This document shows positions 47,713 through 59,580 of a stretch of DNA of 64,000 nucleotides, one piece after another. Source of the DNA: Lactarius indigo (lineage: Eukaryota; Basidiomycota; Agaricomycetes; Russulales; Russulaceae); assembly GCA_025766275.1 (NCBI GenBank), contig JAFKAC010000068.1, positions 265,337-329,336 on the forward strand, written 5' to 3'. The position numbers were made by a program, and so were the translations under genes. Below the pieces are notes generated by a model. The model was not told the DNA's origin. It saw nothing but the letters and a program-made list of their open reading frames with translations, and did not search any database. Every line of letters starts with the position of its first letter. Positions within the stretch are counted from its first letter, which is position 1.

Positions 47713-50080
47713 TTGTTGTTCCCCGTACCGTTGGCCAAAATAAAATAATAGAACTGGGCTGTTACCATGATACTTTCCGGCGACAGGCTGTACACGGCGG
47801 TCGTAGTCCTTGTTTCTCTTGCGTTGCCGCAGAACACATCAGCTAAGTCGCCGTGGAGGGACTATTAATAAGCTGAATCGAAGATCGATCTCGTGCTCTG
47901 TATTGCGACTTCGATGGTTGCGAAACCCCCGACCATTGTCCGGTAACCTGGTTTTCATTCTGCTTTGTGGCCACATACCGACTCTAACACTTGCCCGCGG
48001 ATGACCAACCCTCACTGTGGTTTCGTGATCTGCCCAAGTTTTCCGGTACGGTTATTCCAACAGCCCCAATTGTCATACCATAATAACATACATCAATGCG
48101 GAATATGTACAATACTTAGCCTGTACACAGCCAAGTCAACGGACAGGGGATACCGTTCCATGTTGGTTTCCTGTTTCGCCAGCTTTCGTTGGCCGGCCCA
48201 GCGAACGGTCGCGATGTCTGACAGGTTGATTGATGCAGACTCCGAATATCCCAACTAGGAACCCAAATTTTCGGCGTAGTGGATACGGCGCACTTCATAT
48301 ATCGTACAATTGATTCGATGTCGCCGTCGCAGTTCGTCTGTCTGCTGTGCTGTATTCCTTTCTTCTAGTGAAACCATGGAATTGTACCGAATTTACGGTT
48401 TCGTATTGAGAGGTCCCACTCGAATTATACTCCAATACGTACCCCTCAGCATCTCTGCCTGTCTAGTAGTTAGCAACGAACGTTTATTGACTCCATTAGA
48501 TCAGGTCACATCAGTCCACCAATAGCTTCAGGTTAATGATGTAGGCGCTGAGGGGAAGTGAATGTCCCAGGCTATACTGCAAAAGTGAATTTCGGCGGCG
48601 CTTGCTATGTGTATCACGTCGTGCGAGATCAACAACAGATCCTCCCCATCGTTCTCATTCGCGACGGCGGCACGGACGTTGAATCAAGATCACTTAGCGC
48701 CTCAGGTTTAACGATGGACCGAGTCATTTGACTCAATTCCTCATTGCAATGGTAGGGAAAGTGTAAGAACCGGGTGCTGTCGTCTGTAAGCAAGTAAGAA
48801 GAGTGAGAAATGAAACGGTCGGGCCAAGAGAGACTCAGCCGAGATGGGTTTAGGTAAGTTTTTAGGTGTGGGTCGACCACTGAGTCATTCGTGCGACTCC
48901 GGTGCTTTCCATAACCATCAATCCGACTTTTCCGTACCTTACTGAATCCCTCCAAGCATGCGGGCCCAATTCAGAGACCGACCATCCAAACGGTCAGAAA
49001 ACCGAATTGACAATCTGGACCGCCCTTTTGAAAATGGAGCAGCGAGGACTGTGTCGTACAATTGTTGCTGTGCAACTCGCAGATGATCGGAAGCCCAACG
49101 TGTCAGGTGGGTTCAGGTTGGCGACGCGAATAGGAGTTGTATCTTCGAGCTTTAACCACCTCCCCTATGCCTGCCGCTGCCGTCATTTTCAACTGGATTG
49201 GCCTTTGACGTCCTTCGAATCACTAGCCTCGCTGACCTCGGGGATGGATTAGGGCAAGGATTAGGGTTTCGTCAGGGCGCTACAAGCGCGCACGGGGAGT
49301 TGGTCCGGGAACCGGAGGTGACACTGCCGCTATGATGAGCGAGCACCACTTGGTCGCTCGTGGCAGCAGGGAGTGCCTCTCCAGCTCTCATTGGATCCCG
49401 CGCATTCGGTACGACATGCACTGGCTTTTTCACAAATCGGTCCAGTCCCAAAAAGAACTTCCTACCATCATACAGTCACTCTTGTAGCGACTTGTCTGTG
49501 TCCTCGCCATCCGGATTATCACATACAATGGGGACTTGTTGTTGACTCAATGTTCTTCACAACCGGCTGTTTGTTTCGACCGAATGTGTACGTTCACTAG
49601 ATCCGCAAGCGCGCCCGTCTGATCTGATGTTTTCGGTTTCAGCTTCGGTTTTCTTGTTTTTCGTCATTTCCATCTCCGTTTCTGTTCCCTCCCCCGATAG
49701 CCCTTTGCGTTTTGAAGAGCCGGCAACTAATTCACCGTGGCGCCGCAGCTTTCGGTAGTACATACGTCGTCCCTTCCCAAATTCCCAAACACCTGGAGTC
49801 CAAACATTCATTTCCGGGACGTCGGTTGGTGGCGATCCGCGGTCGTTGTTACTGTCGAGATCCAACCCGTACTGTTGTTGGACCTGCACTGCGCTCAGCA
49901 CTGGCTCAAAACTTCAGTTTCTTCCGCGAAACAAACTGTGGCGATGTTAGGCCCTGGTACTAGATCATCGACTATAAGAGAGGGAGGAGTTGCGACTTGA
50001 CTCGCCAATTCACTTCAACGTTCGTTCGTTTTATACCACCTACCTAATCCTTACAACTCCTACTCGCTCGCATCCTCACC
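47713..50080. other. Intergenic with promoter of the 50.1 kb gene
   Basis: No confident gene. A minus-strand frame at 49901-49557 has a plausible basic/acidic composition (NVWTPGVWEFGKGRRMYYRK; ETEMEMTKNKKTEAETE) and could be an exon of an unknown gene, but it lacks a good start and neighbours. Near the right end, 'ctataagaga' at about 49972-49981 is a TATA-like element 100 bp before the next start codon, followed by a C/T-rich leader. Two TTAGGG units near 49250-49268 are not a telomeric array. Confidence 0.45.
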
Positions 50081-50936
50081 ATGGTAGATTTGCTTGTCGA
50101 TGGTAATATCGCTCAAATGTTCGGCCCACTAGACGCGGGAAAATACTTCACCCGGCTTTTGCAAATCGACTCGAGGGCCATTCGAACTATGCACGACCCA
50201 CAGTGGCCTTCCGCTTTCTTCATTTCCCATCCCTCGGCCTCCCGAGCCCACCACTTCACCGTCGTTCAAGGGCAACACGTTTGGTTGCTCGACTACCTGA
50301 TCAGGCATGGTGGTACGGTCGTCGTGCAACGCATCTGGGCACCACAAAACGAGGGCCAGCGCCATGCCCACGTGCCCCTCAACATGCCCATCTTCTTCCT
50401 CCACAACGACCGAAGGACGCTCGGCCTTCCCATCGTCGCCGCCGCGGCGCGCGATTGTATGACACTCCTCGATACGGGCAAACCGGCTGCAGTGGGGGAT
50501 TGTTCTACGACTTTCATCCGAATCAACGTGAGCGATCTTCCCTATGACGCAAACATCGTTCGCGAGAAGTGCTGATGTAAACGCATCGTTTTATCAGTGG
50601 CCAGGTTACGGCGAATGGAGCAGCCAGATCATGACTAGGGACCAAACCCCGGCCCACAACACGATCTCCGTCGAGAAATTCGCGAAGCGCGTTGCGAGTG
50701 CCGTGTGCAGGTTCATGGATGTCAGTTCTCTCCTTTCCGTGACGATTTTGTGGGGTGACTTGTTGACTGACTGTCATTTCGGGGGATAGGAACAATCGCG
50801 CGTTCACGGAATCGACCCGCGCTGGCGCATTGGGCCTGGTGGGATCACCAGGGATCACGTCATTCTCATCGGTATCGTTCACGTCTCGCAAGGCAGCTGG
50901 CAGCCCATCCTCCAGCTGAACGGCTACGTCATCTAA
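50081..50936 (+). CDS. Conserved-looking hypothetical protein, three exons
   Basis: Three exons (50081-50527, 50598-50720 and 50790-50936) join in phase to 238 residues. No signal peptide, membrane helix or known domain is recognised. The sequence has globular composition: MVDLLVDGNIAQMFGPLDAG at the start, PILLH-type hydrophobic strands such as LNMPIFFLHND, a central WPGYGEWSSQIMTRDQTPAHN that begins exactly at an exon boundary, and the C-terminus HVILIGIVHVSQGSWQPILQ. A TATA-like element sits 100 bp upstream and the leader is C/T-rich, with start context ctcaccATGgt, so it is probably well expressed. It resembles orphan proteins that occur in Agaricomycete families, but no function can be given. 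Confidence 0.8.
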
Positions 50937-51672
50937 ATATACCCCTACCCTTCCCCCGGTAGTTGACATGGGTCCCGGAAACGGATGACTCGTCGGTGGG
51001 GGATAATCTTCTACCTAAATCTTATAATCAATAGACACCACTATAATAATATGGACTCGTACGTACACTTGTTAGAGATGGCTGACGGGCGGGGGACAGA
51101 TCGAGCTGGACTTGGCTCTGTCTCATGGGAGCGTGTGTATGTGGGGAAGTAGGTCAGGTTCGTGGTCCTCGGGATAAGCGGCACTGCACTACGTATCTAT
51201 ATACATACTACGATACTCGACGTCCAAATGCTAGTATTAGTTATGCTGATTTAGACCAGGCAAGGACAATGATTGTCATGGTAGTCGAAGCGCTGTGGGT
51301 TCATCATGCATCAGGATTGAAGCTAATATTGAAGATCCGAAGATACTGAATGCGATCACTTAGGTGCCGCGGAGAGAGGCTTCGAAGAGTAGATCAACAT
51401 AGGACTATTCTTACTGCGTTGCTGATTGTTGCGTCCCGGACTATGGCGAGTAGGGGTCAACGAGCAGCGTGCGGTGGGTGGAGTGGGATGTAGACGGGAG
51501 TCAGCAGAGGGTACATGATGTGTATTACGTGGGGTAGTGAGATACGTATGTATATGCAGGGCGAAATAGGTGCAATAAAAAAACACGCGAAGACGACCGA
51601 ACAAATTACGAGAGCGATGGAAACGCAAAGCACGGATCAAAAAGCAGCGAAGATGTGGGAGGCGGGGGTAGA
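50937..51672. other. Convergent intergenic region
   Basis: The unknown plus-strand gene and RPO41 converge here, so the region should hold two 3' untranslated regions. Open frames at 51125-51349 and 51356-51640 have no domain. No repeat was seen. Confidence 0.4.
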
Positions 51673-54600
51673 TCAGGAGAAGAAGTAGAGGGACGACTTG
51701 ATCTTGTTCACATCAAATTCGCCTTTCGCCGGTACAGGGGGGAGCAGATCGACGAGGTCGACGAACTTGCCCTCGAGAGACTCTTCGGTTGCGGCCTGGC
51801 CACCTTGTGTCGTCGCACTCAAGGTGTTACCCCTGTTACGTCTCGCCTGTCCGCGACCCGGCTTCAAAAGCATTACGGCTTGCTCTTTGGAGAGCACCGA
51901 CACCGTGGGTAGACGCTCGGTTATCTCTGCGGGTTCCTCGTCTTCCTCAGTGGTTTGAATAGCCGCATCAGTGGTCTCTGTCGCCAAGGGAGGCTCGGGG
52001 ACCGCCTCGATAGTCTTTTTGAGATGGCGAGAGCTGATGTCGGTGGCGGTGTCCAGGATGCCAAGCTGTTTGAGACTGTGCGATGTTCCCAAGGCTGCAA
52101 CAGGAACTTTGTAGCCCTTGTATCGCTCACGGAACTAGGAGCACGTTAGTGATGGTTAAAAACCTAAGATGAACCATATTCGTACCTCATTTAAAAGTCT
52201 GCCGAGGACATCTGAGGAGTGCAAGGCAATAAACGTATCGCGGATAATAGTGGACATCTGATCGATCGAGGAGGGGTGGGTCCAGTATGAGTCATGAACC
52301 GAGGCGAACATCAGGCCTTGTGTCTATGACGAATATGAGAACGCTTCGAGTCACCATAAAACAATACGGCAACATACCCGGCATTCCAAAGCGGTGAGTA
52401 GCATGTGAGTGGCGTCCAAGCTATGGATGAAATTAGGTGGGAAAGCTGAGGCCTGCTTTTGCGAGTTCACTATTGATAGTTAAGCATCGTGTCATCATCA
52501 TACGCGGGGGATGGCGGCTCACCTTCTGCGGGCGCGTTGGGGTCTGAGATGTACACAGACTGCATGCTAGTCATTATCTGCTTTCGCTTGACTTTGCGGT
52601 ACGGCTGAACGATCGGCAGGCCTAACGGCGTCGTCCACACAACGGCAGCCATCTGCTCCTTGCGCAGGCGGGTGGCGGTACTTTTTACTTTCTTACTTGA
52701 CACCTTGTCGAGTATCATGGCCTCAAGGACGCGATTTCCTGGTACGGACTTGGAGATTATACGCGCACAGGCAGTCAGCCAATTCATGATGTCGTTCGCT
52801 CCCTGGAACAAGTCACCGATGCATTGCAACACCTGAGATAGCACATCAAAAACCACCTTTTCCTGGGGAAAGGAACAGCTTATCCGTACCTGCTTTGCGA
52901 GGTATGCTGCGGCAGAGTAACATTCTTCCAAAGGAACGTCACCACGATCCTTCAGCTGCCTCTCGATCTGTTCTCGCGCACCCACGAAGGTGACACCATA
53001 TACTGTTGTCATGACCGTCTGCTTCACGACTTTCCGCGCAATCTTCCCAACGAGCATCTTGGCATATTGGTTTTCCGGATTTTGCTCTAGGTCTTCTCGC
53101 ATGCGTTTCTCGACCATGTTAGCGACATAAGTATAGACGTCCGATGGTTTGTTGGTGATATCAAGGTTGACCTGCCGTGCGCCACGCGCATCACCGCCGA
53201 GCGCAGCATAATGCTGCAGCCCATTACACGTTCCGTCCTGATGTACCGGCAGCGCGCACTCGTACGCGGGGGGGTCAGGGGAGTCGAGTGCGGCCTTGAG
53301 TTCCATACAAGTTGCCAAGCACTGCCATGGATCATCGGCCTTCTGCCACCATTTGCGTCCCTAACGCAAAGTTAGAGTGCCTCAGCCTTTGAATCGACGT
53401 ATATAACGGCAAAGCTCACATTCAGAGGGTTTTCCGCGCTGTCATATATGTCCTCTAAGTTCTTCTGTACGAACTCAACCCGTTCGTCGAAGGTCGCTTT
53501 ATCGTACCCGTAGAGGTTAGATAAGTGGATTTTGAGCCAGCGTAAACCACGTTCGCCGAGCGGCTTGGCTTCCCCGAACAGAAGTAAACCACGGCTCAAA
53601 TCATCGCCGATGTGGTTTAGGTGAGGTGGGAGTGGGTAAGCTCGTCCACGGAAGTCGAGGTTATGAGGCAGGTAGAATGTGTCGCCCAAGAACTGACAGG
53701 GATCAACTTCGGAGACAGTGAACCAAGAATAGAACCAGACTTACTGCACGCGCAATCTCAATCTTGTAGTTAACACTACACCGCTCTGAGTGGTTATTTT
53801 GCTTTGTTTAGGAGCCATTGGCGTTGACGCTGGATGAAGACAACGCGTGCCTTCTGGTCCGTCTCCTCGGGGGTCTTCTCCGGCTCAGGTTCGTCGTACA
53901 CGGCAGGCGGTAGTTTTCCGAGACGATAACCCGCATTCCAGACTTCAAGTACGACATCAAAGATCTTGCGATTAATCTGCCATGGCGTCGAACCGAGGAC
54001 ATCGAGGCCAGCATACACAAGTTCGACGTTACCGCGCGACGAAGCGTACTTCAGATACTGCTGCTGTTCCTGTGAATCCTTGAAGCGCATCACCTGACCT
54101 AGAAGGGAGTTTACATTCGCGAAACCTCAATGACAGGAGACACGTACTCTTATTGTAGATGTAACCGCCTTCGTTGTAATCCAACCATGGTTTCGGCTTC
54201 ACGAGCATGGGTAGGTGCCGCGGATGCATCGTGTCCCGGATGCTGTCTTTCGCCATTCGCTCCGCCACAACTGGGTTTAACTTGATAATGCCAAGTTTAT
54301 ACCCACGGAGATACTCGTAAGAGTGTGTAAAAGCGGGTTGTTCCTCTTCAACAGTCTCGCCCGTCCGTTTGTCTAGCCCAGTACGGATTACCTTCGCGAC
54401 GTCCATCAAGCGGTCCACCAAGAAACTACCGACCCGCACTCGTAAACCCTGCGTCCAGTCACCGGTCCATTCTTCTGCGTCTTCCAAGTACTTTCGCGCG
54501 GTGACGCGCCGTGCGTGGAGGTCGTTGTAGGAGTAGCGAGAGAAGAAACCAGACTCGGCGACTCGTGCGGTAGACGGCATGGAAATATTGTTCTTCTTAC

Positions 54601-56302
54601 ACATCTGTGCCTTGTACTCTAGTTCGATGGCCTTGCCAACACCGACGAGACCGCGAGCGGTCTTCATGCCATCTGCGACGCCGCCAGAACCTTGGAGGTG
54701 CATGACTTCAAGAATGGTGATGAGTGAGAGCTTCTCAGGCTTGACAAGTGACAGGAAGGGTCCAAGCGGCTGGGCCTGCTTCCTATTGGGACCAGTAAGA
54801 GGAGCTGTAGGGCATAACTGAGTAAGGCATGGAGGATCGGACAGAGTGAACTCACCGGCCTCCTCTTTGACGAGAAGCGCGATATCCTCTTTCAAGCGAG
54901 TTTGGAGGAGCTGGTTGCCATTGCCACATCCATAGTTGTAAGTCCTGTTTCCTCAAAACTGAGTCGCCTAGCCCAAGTTCTTTGAAAAGTTCAGCCTGCC
55001 GTCGCATGCGCTGAACCGCTACATCATAGACAGAGTCCTCGAGTAGCTTTTGTCGCGCGGCGAGGTCCTCTGAGAGTACTCGTCGAGTAAGTGAAATGTG
55101 TGCGAGGTGCTTTCTAAGAACATCGAGGTTGAAAGGAATCTCGGTCTCGGTCTTCCCCGACGGCGTCCCGTCCTCGTTCAAAACCGGCTGTGACAAGGTC
55201 AATGACGTGGTCAGATGCTGGCGCACAGACTCACAGCGTCAACAGTCACGGGTCGGACTTCCGGCACGTCCAAATAAGGATCGGGGAGAGAGGAGCCCAT
55301 TGATTCTGCATGCCCAAGCTCACGAATAATTTCAGGGTAATTATGCTGGACAGCTGCTCCTGTGAGGGCCCGAATGATTTTTTGTGCTTCTTCTGAAGAC
55401 TTGATGGCACGGTCTGAGACTACGGTGACGACAGATAGCTGATTGTCGACAATGCCTTTCAACAGCGAAGCAGGGGTATGGTTCGTGACACCGTCAATGT
55501 ACGTTGGTGAATTTTCAGAGGAATACCTTTGAAACGGTCAAATAAATTAAAGGTATGGGGATGTGTAGACAAACCTCAACCAAGTGATAAGCGCCAACGC
55601 ATATGCGCCTGTCGTGACAGCGACCTTCTCCTGTCCACTAAACAACGAGTCCAAAAGTATCCAAGCGTCTTCGACCCACAGAGACTTCCTTTCTGGCTCT
55701 TTGAGCGCCATCTCGAGATAGGCCTCAACGAAGGCGGTGTAGAGACGTGGGTGAAGAATCTGCTCAGCGCACTTTGCGCGCAAGTCATCGAAGATTCCCT
55801 TGGCGCGGTGGACGTCATAGCAGTTGTGCAGGCAAGCATCCATGACAGCGATCAAGTCGCGCGTGTGCGAGTCGGTGTAATAGAGGTCATTGAGTTCGGA
55901 GTGCCTGTCGCACGGGAGAGGTGGAGGAATGACAGTGTAAGGCGTGCGACTGCGGAGGAACGAGTGCATGTCGCTGGCGGCTGGGTCACCTTGCGTATTA
56001 CTGGCATGGTCTGCGAGATTAGGAAGGGCCGGAAGAAAAGCAGGATAGGAATCGGGGATTCGTGTTTCTAAGGCTGGTGCGCTGGAGCGTTTTGTAGGGG
56101 TAGAGTATAGACGAGCAGGACGAGGAAGGCGCTGACGAGAGGACGACAGTAAAGTCGTCTCCGTCTGTTTACGTGCCGCTCGTGTAGTGAAGGGGATCAT
56201 CACCCGACTTTTCTTTTGCTCTCGTGCGTCGTCAACGACGGTGGGGGCGCGTCTCAAGCGCGTCTCAATTTTACGAGTCGATAACATAATCATTTCCCAC
56301 AT
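51673..56302 (-). CDS. RPO41: Mitochondrial DNA-directed RNA polymerase (T7-like); frame breaks
   Basis: Nuclear-encoded single-subunit polymerase that transcribes mitochondrial DNA and primes its replication. About a dozen exons run from 56302 to 51673. The start region ([13 protein letters not shown]) looks like a matrix presequence; an exact choice among three close ATGs is not possible. Conserved blocks in order include [80 protein letters not shown], motif A in [20 protein letters not shown], motif B helix in [40 protein letters not shown] and motif C in [15 protein letters not shown]. All catalytic residues are present. An extra base near 54914 shifts the frame inside LQLWMWQW / [15 protein letters not shown] second shift near 53803 breaks WLLNK / [16 protein letters not shown] just before an exon end. 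The tail after [12 protein letters not shown] is an acidic extension that ends SSLYFFS. Confidence 0.94.
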
Positions 56303-56661
56303 TGACGGCCATATTTAGTGTGATCAACATGTCAGAACAGCGTTGGAAAAACGATCTTGGGAAAAGAAATGTGGGATGCAAGTAGTGGAGAATGTAGACG
56401 TAACCATTGCGATGTACAAATATAAGGCGATGAAGACTATGCATATGTACAGAATCTAGTGTCCGATGGGCTAAAGGTGTGGGAGGGTATGGAACAACGT
56501 CCAATGCAAAAAACAAAAAGGCTAACAAGATGAAGAGATGAGAAAGCAACGATTGACAAAGGTCATCCCGAAACAACGTAATGGTAATACATAGATAAGG
56601 TGCAGAGAAGAAACAGCATGAAGTTAGAATAGTCGTGGGGAGTGGGAAGTGGTACCGGCGT

Positions 56662-57911
56662 TCACAGCTCTGAAGCAAAATTATATGATTGACACCAAGA
56701 ATTAAAGCCCCTTTCCGGCTCGCTTGTGAAAAATTCGGGCTGAGAGAGAGGCGTAGAATTAGTCGGAGACAAGCTAGATGGCCAGCTGAGAGCGGGAACC
56801 GGTTCAAGTGGGGGGGTTGCCATATGAATGGGGGGGACGAACTGATATCCGGAAACGCGAGAAGAGGACGGCGCAGTGGATGTAGTCGGGAAAGTGAACG
56901 ATTCGGCATGGGCGAAAATGTATGCAGATTCTGGAAGCCCGTGCCAAGATTAGTCGACTGCCCAACCGATGTAGGGAAGGCGGGTGCGAAGCGGCGGTAG
57001 TCTGATGGTCGCTACCAGGTCTCGTTTGACGGTACGGTGTCCACAATTGGGCCAAAGCTTGACCTTGGGGCTGCACGGTGGTGTTCGATTGGGAGCAAGT
57101 GAGTAGGTTCCGTCACGTATCAGCGCTGTGGATAACGGCAAACTGGTCTGCTCCGACAAAGACAAGCCAGAGTTTGAGTCAAGAGTCTTAGGAGCACCCC
57201 AAGCGGGTGCCGCAGCAACGGGGACGTTGATCTGGACGTCTTGAGGATCTTTTGGCTCCGAGGCGTGACAGCGCGTGACATCAACGATCTGTTTCCAGAA
57301 ATCATCGTGATAAGTAGCGTTGGTAAGTGTATTGCTTAGGGTGGTCTGCAGACGATGACGCATTCTGGGCGTTGTGAGGAATAGCTCGTTGGTCGCGGAT
57401 CTCATTCGAAACCTTCTTGCCACTCTTCCGTTTGGCCTTGAGTGCCTTTTTGGCCTTCTTGAGTGCCTGTCTAGCGGCGAAATCAATCCGCATGATGAGG
57501 TTGGTGGCCATGGGTGCTCTTACGGTGGCGGGTAAGTGACGAAGGGTCGGAGAAGTATTTATTACATTCCGGGCAAGGGTAATGATTCTCATTGGAACTA
57601 GGGGAGAGTCATAAATTAGAGAGAAACGAAAGATATTAACACGACGAACTGCCTGGCATTGATGTGAGCCTTCAGGTTGCTTTTCTGATCGGTCTTGTAC
57701 GTGCAGCCGGCATGCGGACAATGGACCCTATTGTTAATTGTGAGAGATGAAGTTTTTAGTGTCATGCACAGACGTACTTGACTTCTGTACCATCTGGGTG
57801 CTGAGTATTCCTATGGCGCTTCATGTCGGATCCGCGGGACAACGTCGTCCCGCAATCCGGGCATGTAGCCTCGGAGGTAGAGGGAAATTTCCGGGTGGAT
57901 CGCGTCGGCAT
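56662..57911 (-). CDS. C2H2 zinc-finger protein with three fingers; frame breaks
   Basis: Probable nuclear DNA- or RNA-binding protein. The ATG at 57911 gives MPTRSTRKFPSTSEATCPDC. Finger 1 is CPDCGTTLSRGSDMKRHRNTQH. After an intron (donor gtacgt, about 57776), finger 2 is CPHAGCTYKTDQKSNLKAHI. After a second intron, finger 3 is CPECNKYFSDPSSLTRHRKSTH. A Lys-rich nuclear-localisation-like segment follows (QALKKAKKALKAKRKSGKK), but it is reached only after a one-base shift near 57490. The tail is Pro/Ser/Thr-rich and low in order. It crosses a stop at 56950, where a very short intron (36 nt with a 'gactaat' branch site) is possible. It then crosses a C8 run at about 56810-56817, where the frame changes again, and ends FNSWCQSYNFASEL at 56662. 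No specific family beyond C2H2 can be named. It reads in the same direction as RPO41, about 360 bp upstream of it. Confidence 0.7.
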
Positions 57912-59580
57912 CGTAGCAGGGTGGCTTCTCGGCTGTGGACTTGTAGAACGGCAGACGACAGGAAGGTGTGGTGATTATACCCCTGTGGATTTAGGGAGAT
58001 CGATAGATGTGTCAGATGGGTGGAGAACGCTCGATGAGAGGGGGGGAGGAGAGGGAGTGTCCGTTGATGAGGAGGAGATGAGTATGGAAAACAGCTGTAT
58101 TTAATGGTCCCGGGAGGGCTGAGTCCACAACCTCCGCCGACGATGCCGAGAGTGTCTTTTGTGCGCGCCCACCAGTCGCGCCCCGCCCAAACACCCAGGA
58201 AAGGGAGGTTTTGGCGGAGACTCACCGACGCCACAGCGCGCCCTCAAGCAACAGCAGTAAAAATTGCTGCATAAAGCAGAAAATTGCGGACGCCTACAGC
58301 CGATCGGCCCAAGCCACAAGATCGCACTTGAATGGGAAATTGTCCACTGAAAGTCCAGAGATGGCAGGTTTTTCGTCGCTACCACAATGCTGTGACCAGC
58401 AGGAGGTCATAAGCGGGGTCGGAGTGGGAAAATAAGGCCGTCTCGACCTCCCGTAGACTCTAGCCATAAAGTACGCAGGTGGGAGGCGAAGATATTGTGG
58501 GCCACATGGGATCAGCAGGGCGCGTAACTGGGGCGAAACGTCGCATTAAAGGAATGCCAGGTGTGTAGTAGATTGGACAGTGAGCGAAAGATGAGGGCGT
58601 CGCCAGGAAGAATAGTACGGCAGTATAAAACAAAAGAGCAAGACCTACAGAAGAGACCGCATAGGCCAAGTCGCAAAGCTTGTGATGTCTTAGATTGACA
58701 ATCGCGGAGTGCGGAGATTCGAAACTAGCGAGGTGAGACAAGAGAGGGGGATCCATTGAATCGATGCACAGATAGACCGCGCGGATACGAAGCGTCAGAG
58801 TATTTGTCGAGGCGTTGATGTTGTCTAAAAGAGTACCCAACGACAACGCTGACCTGACCTACGTTTAAAACGATCACTGCTCAGGTTCCCGATCCATCGA
58901 GGTTGTAACGCGCGATGTATACCCCACGGGGAGTTCAGGCGATGAAATATTTATCTTTCTTCCCATGAAACTTGACCAATGACAAACCTAGGGACTATGC
59001 GGCACAGGGCGCGTATCGGCGTCCCTCTTTCTCGCTGTCGCTGACTGAGGTTGGGCAACGGAGCTGGAGCCGCAGTCGGCCCGGAGGCCCGGCCTGCCAC
59101 GAGGGAGGTTTTGGAGGTTGTTGTTGGTGGACTCCCTGGTAGACTCCACTTGTTGGTGGCGATACTCGAGAGAAACCTCATATCGTTCGGCCTTCGTAAG
59201 GGTGCCACGGAGACTTGCGCATTCTAGGCAAATTGCCTTGTCTCACCCAAAGTTATCAAGAGCATTGAGGACGTGGTGATCGAGGTGGCCACGCGGATTT
59301 TACGCTGAATAATACTACGTCGACTGGCCCCCTTGTCTTTGTCTGTCCGGGCATCCCTCGGTGTACATTTCTAAGTCGAACGACAATACACCTTCGTGCC
59401 AAGTGTATCGACACGTCATCCCATTACCTTCCAATGAGACTCTTCCTACGATGCCCTCAGAAACAAAACTATACGCATCTGAATTACTCAATACGACGAG
59501 GGCCCGACTGGCCAAATATAGTGATACAATATATTAGTAAGATACAATAGTCTACACTGACAGCATACGGTTCGATTGGA
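57912..59580. other. Intergenic, possible partial exons
   Basis: No gene can be fixed. A minus-strand stretch at about 58870-58650 (GTLLDNINASTNTLTLRIRA to ATTLVNLRHH-like continuation, with an upstream 'acgtag' acceptor) looks like an exon of an unknown protein, but start and partners are missing. Another short minus-strand frame at 59180-58951 has the look of a targeting peptide only. Both are left as candidates. Confidence 0.3.

Noticed and set aside
49240..49270. Two TTAGGG-type units suggesting telomeric repeats
   Set aside because: Only two imperfectly spaced units inside ordinary sequence; not an array.
56271..56909. Minus-strand frame of 212 codons overlapping the RPO41 start
   Set aside because: It is a shadow: its first part overlaps the C2H2 protein tail in another frame and the rest is RPO41 upstream DNA.
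58460..58846. Minus-strand frame with a hydrophobic segment resembling a small membrane protein
   Set aside because: No ATG at its start, and the hydrophobic part lies after a plausible intron donor, so it may be intron; kept only as a candidate in the intergenic note.
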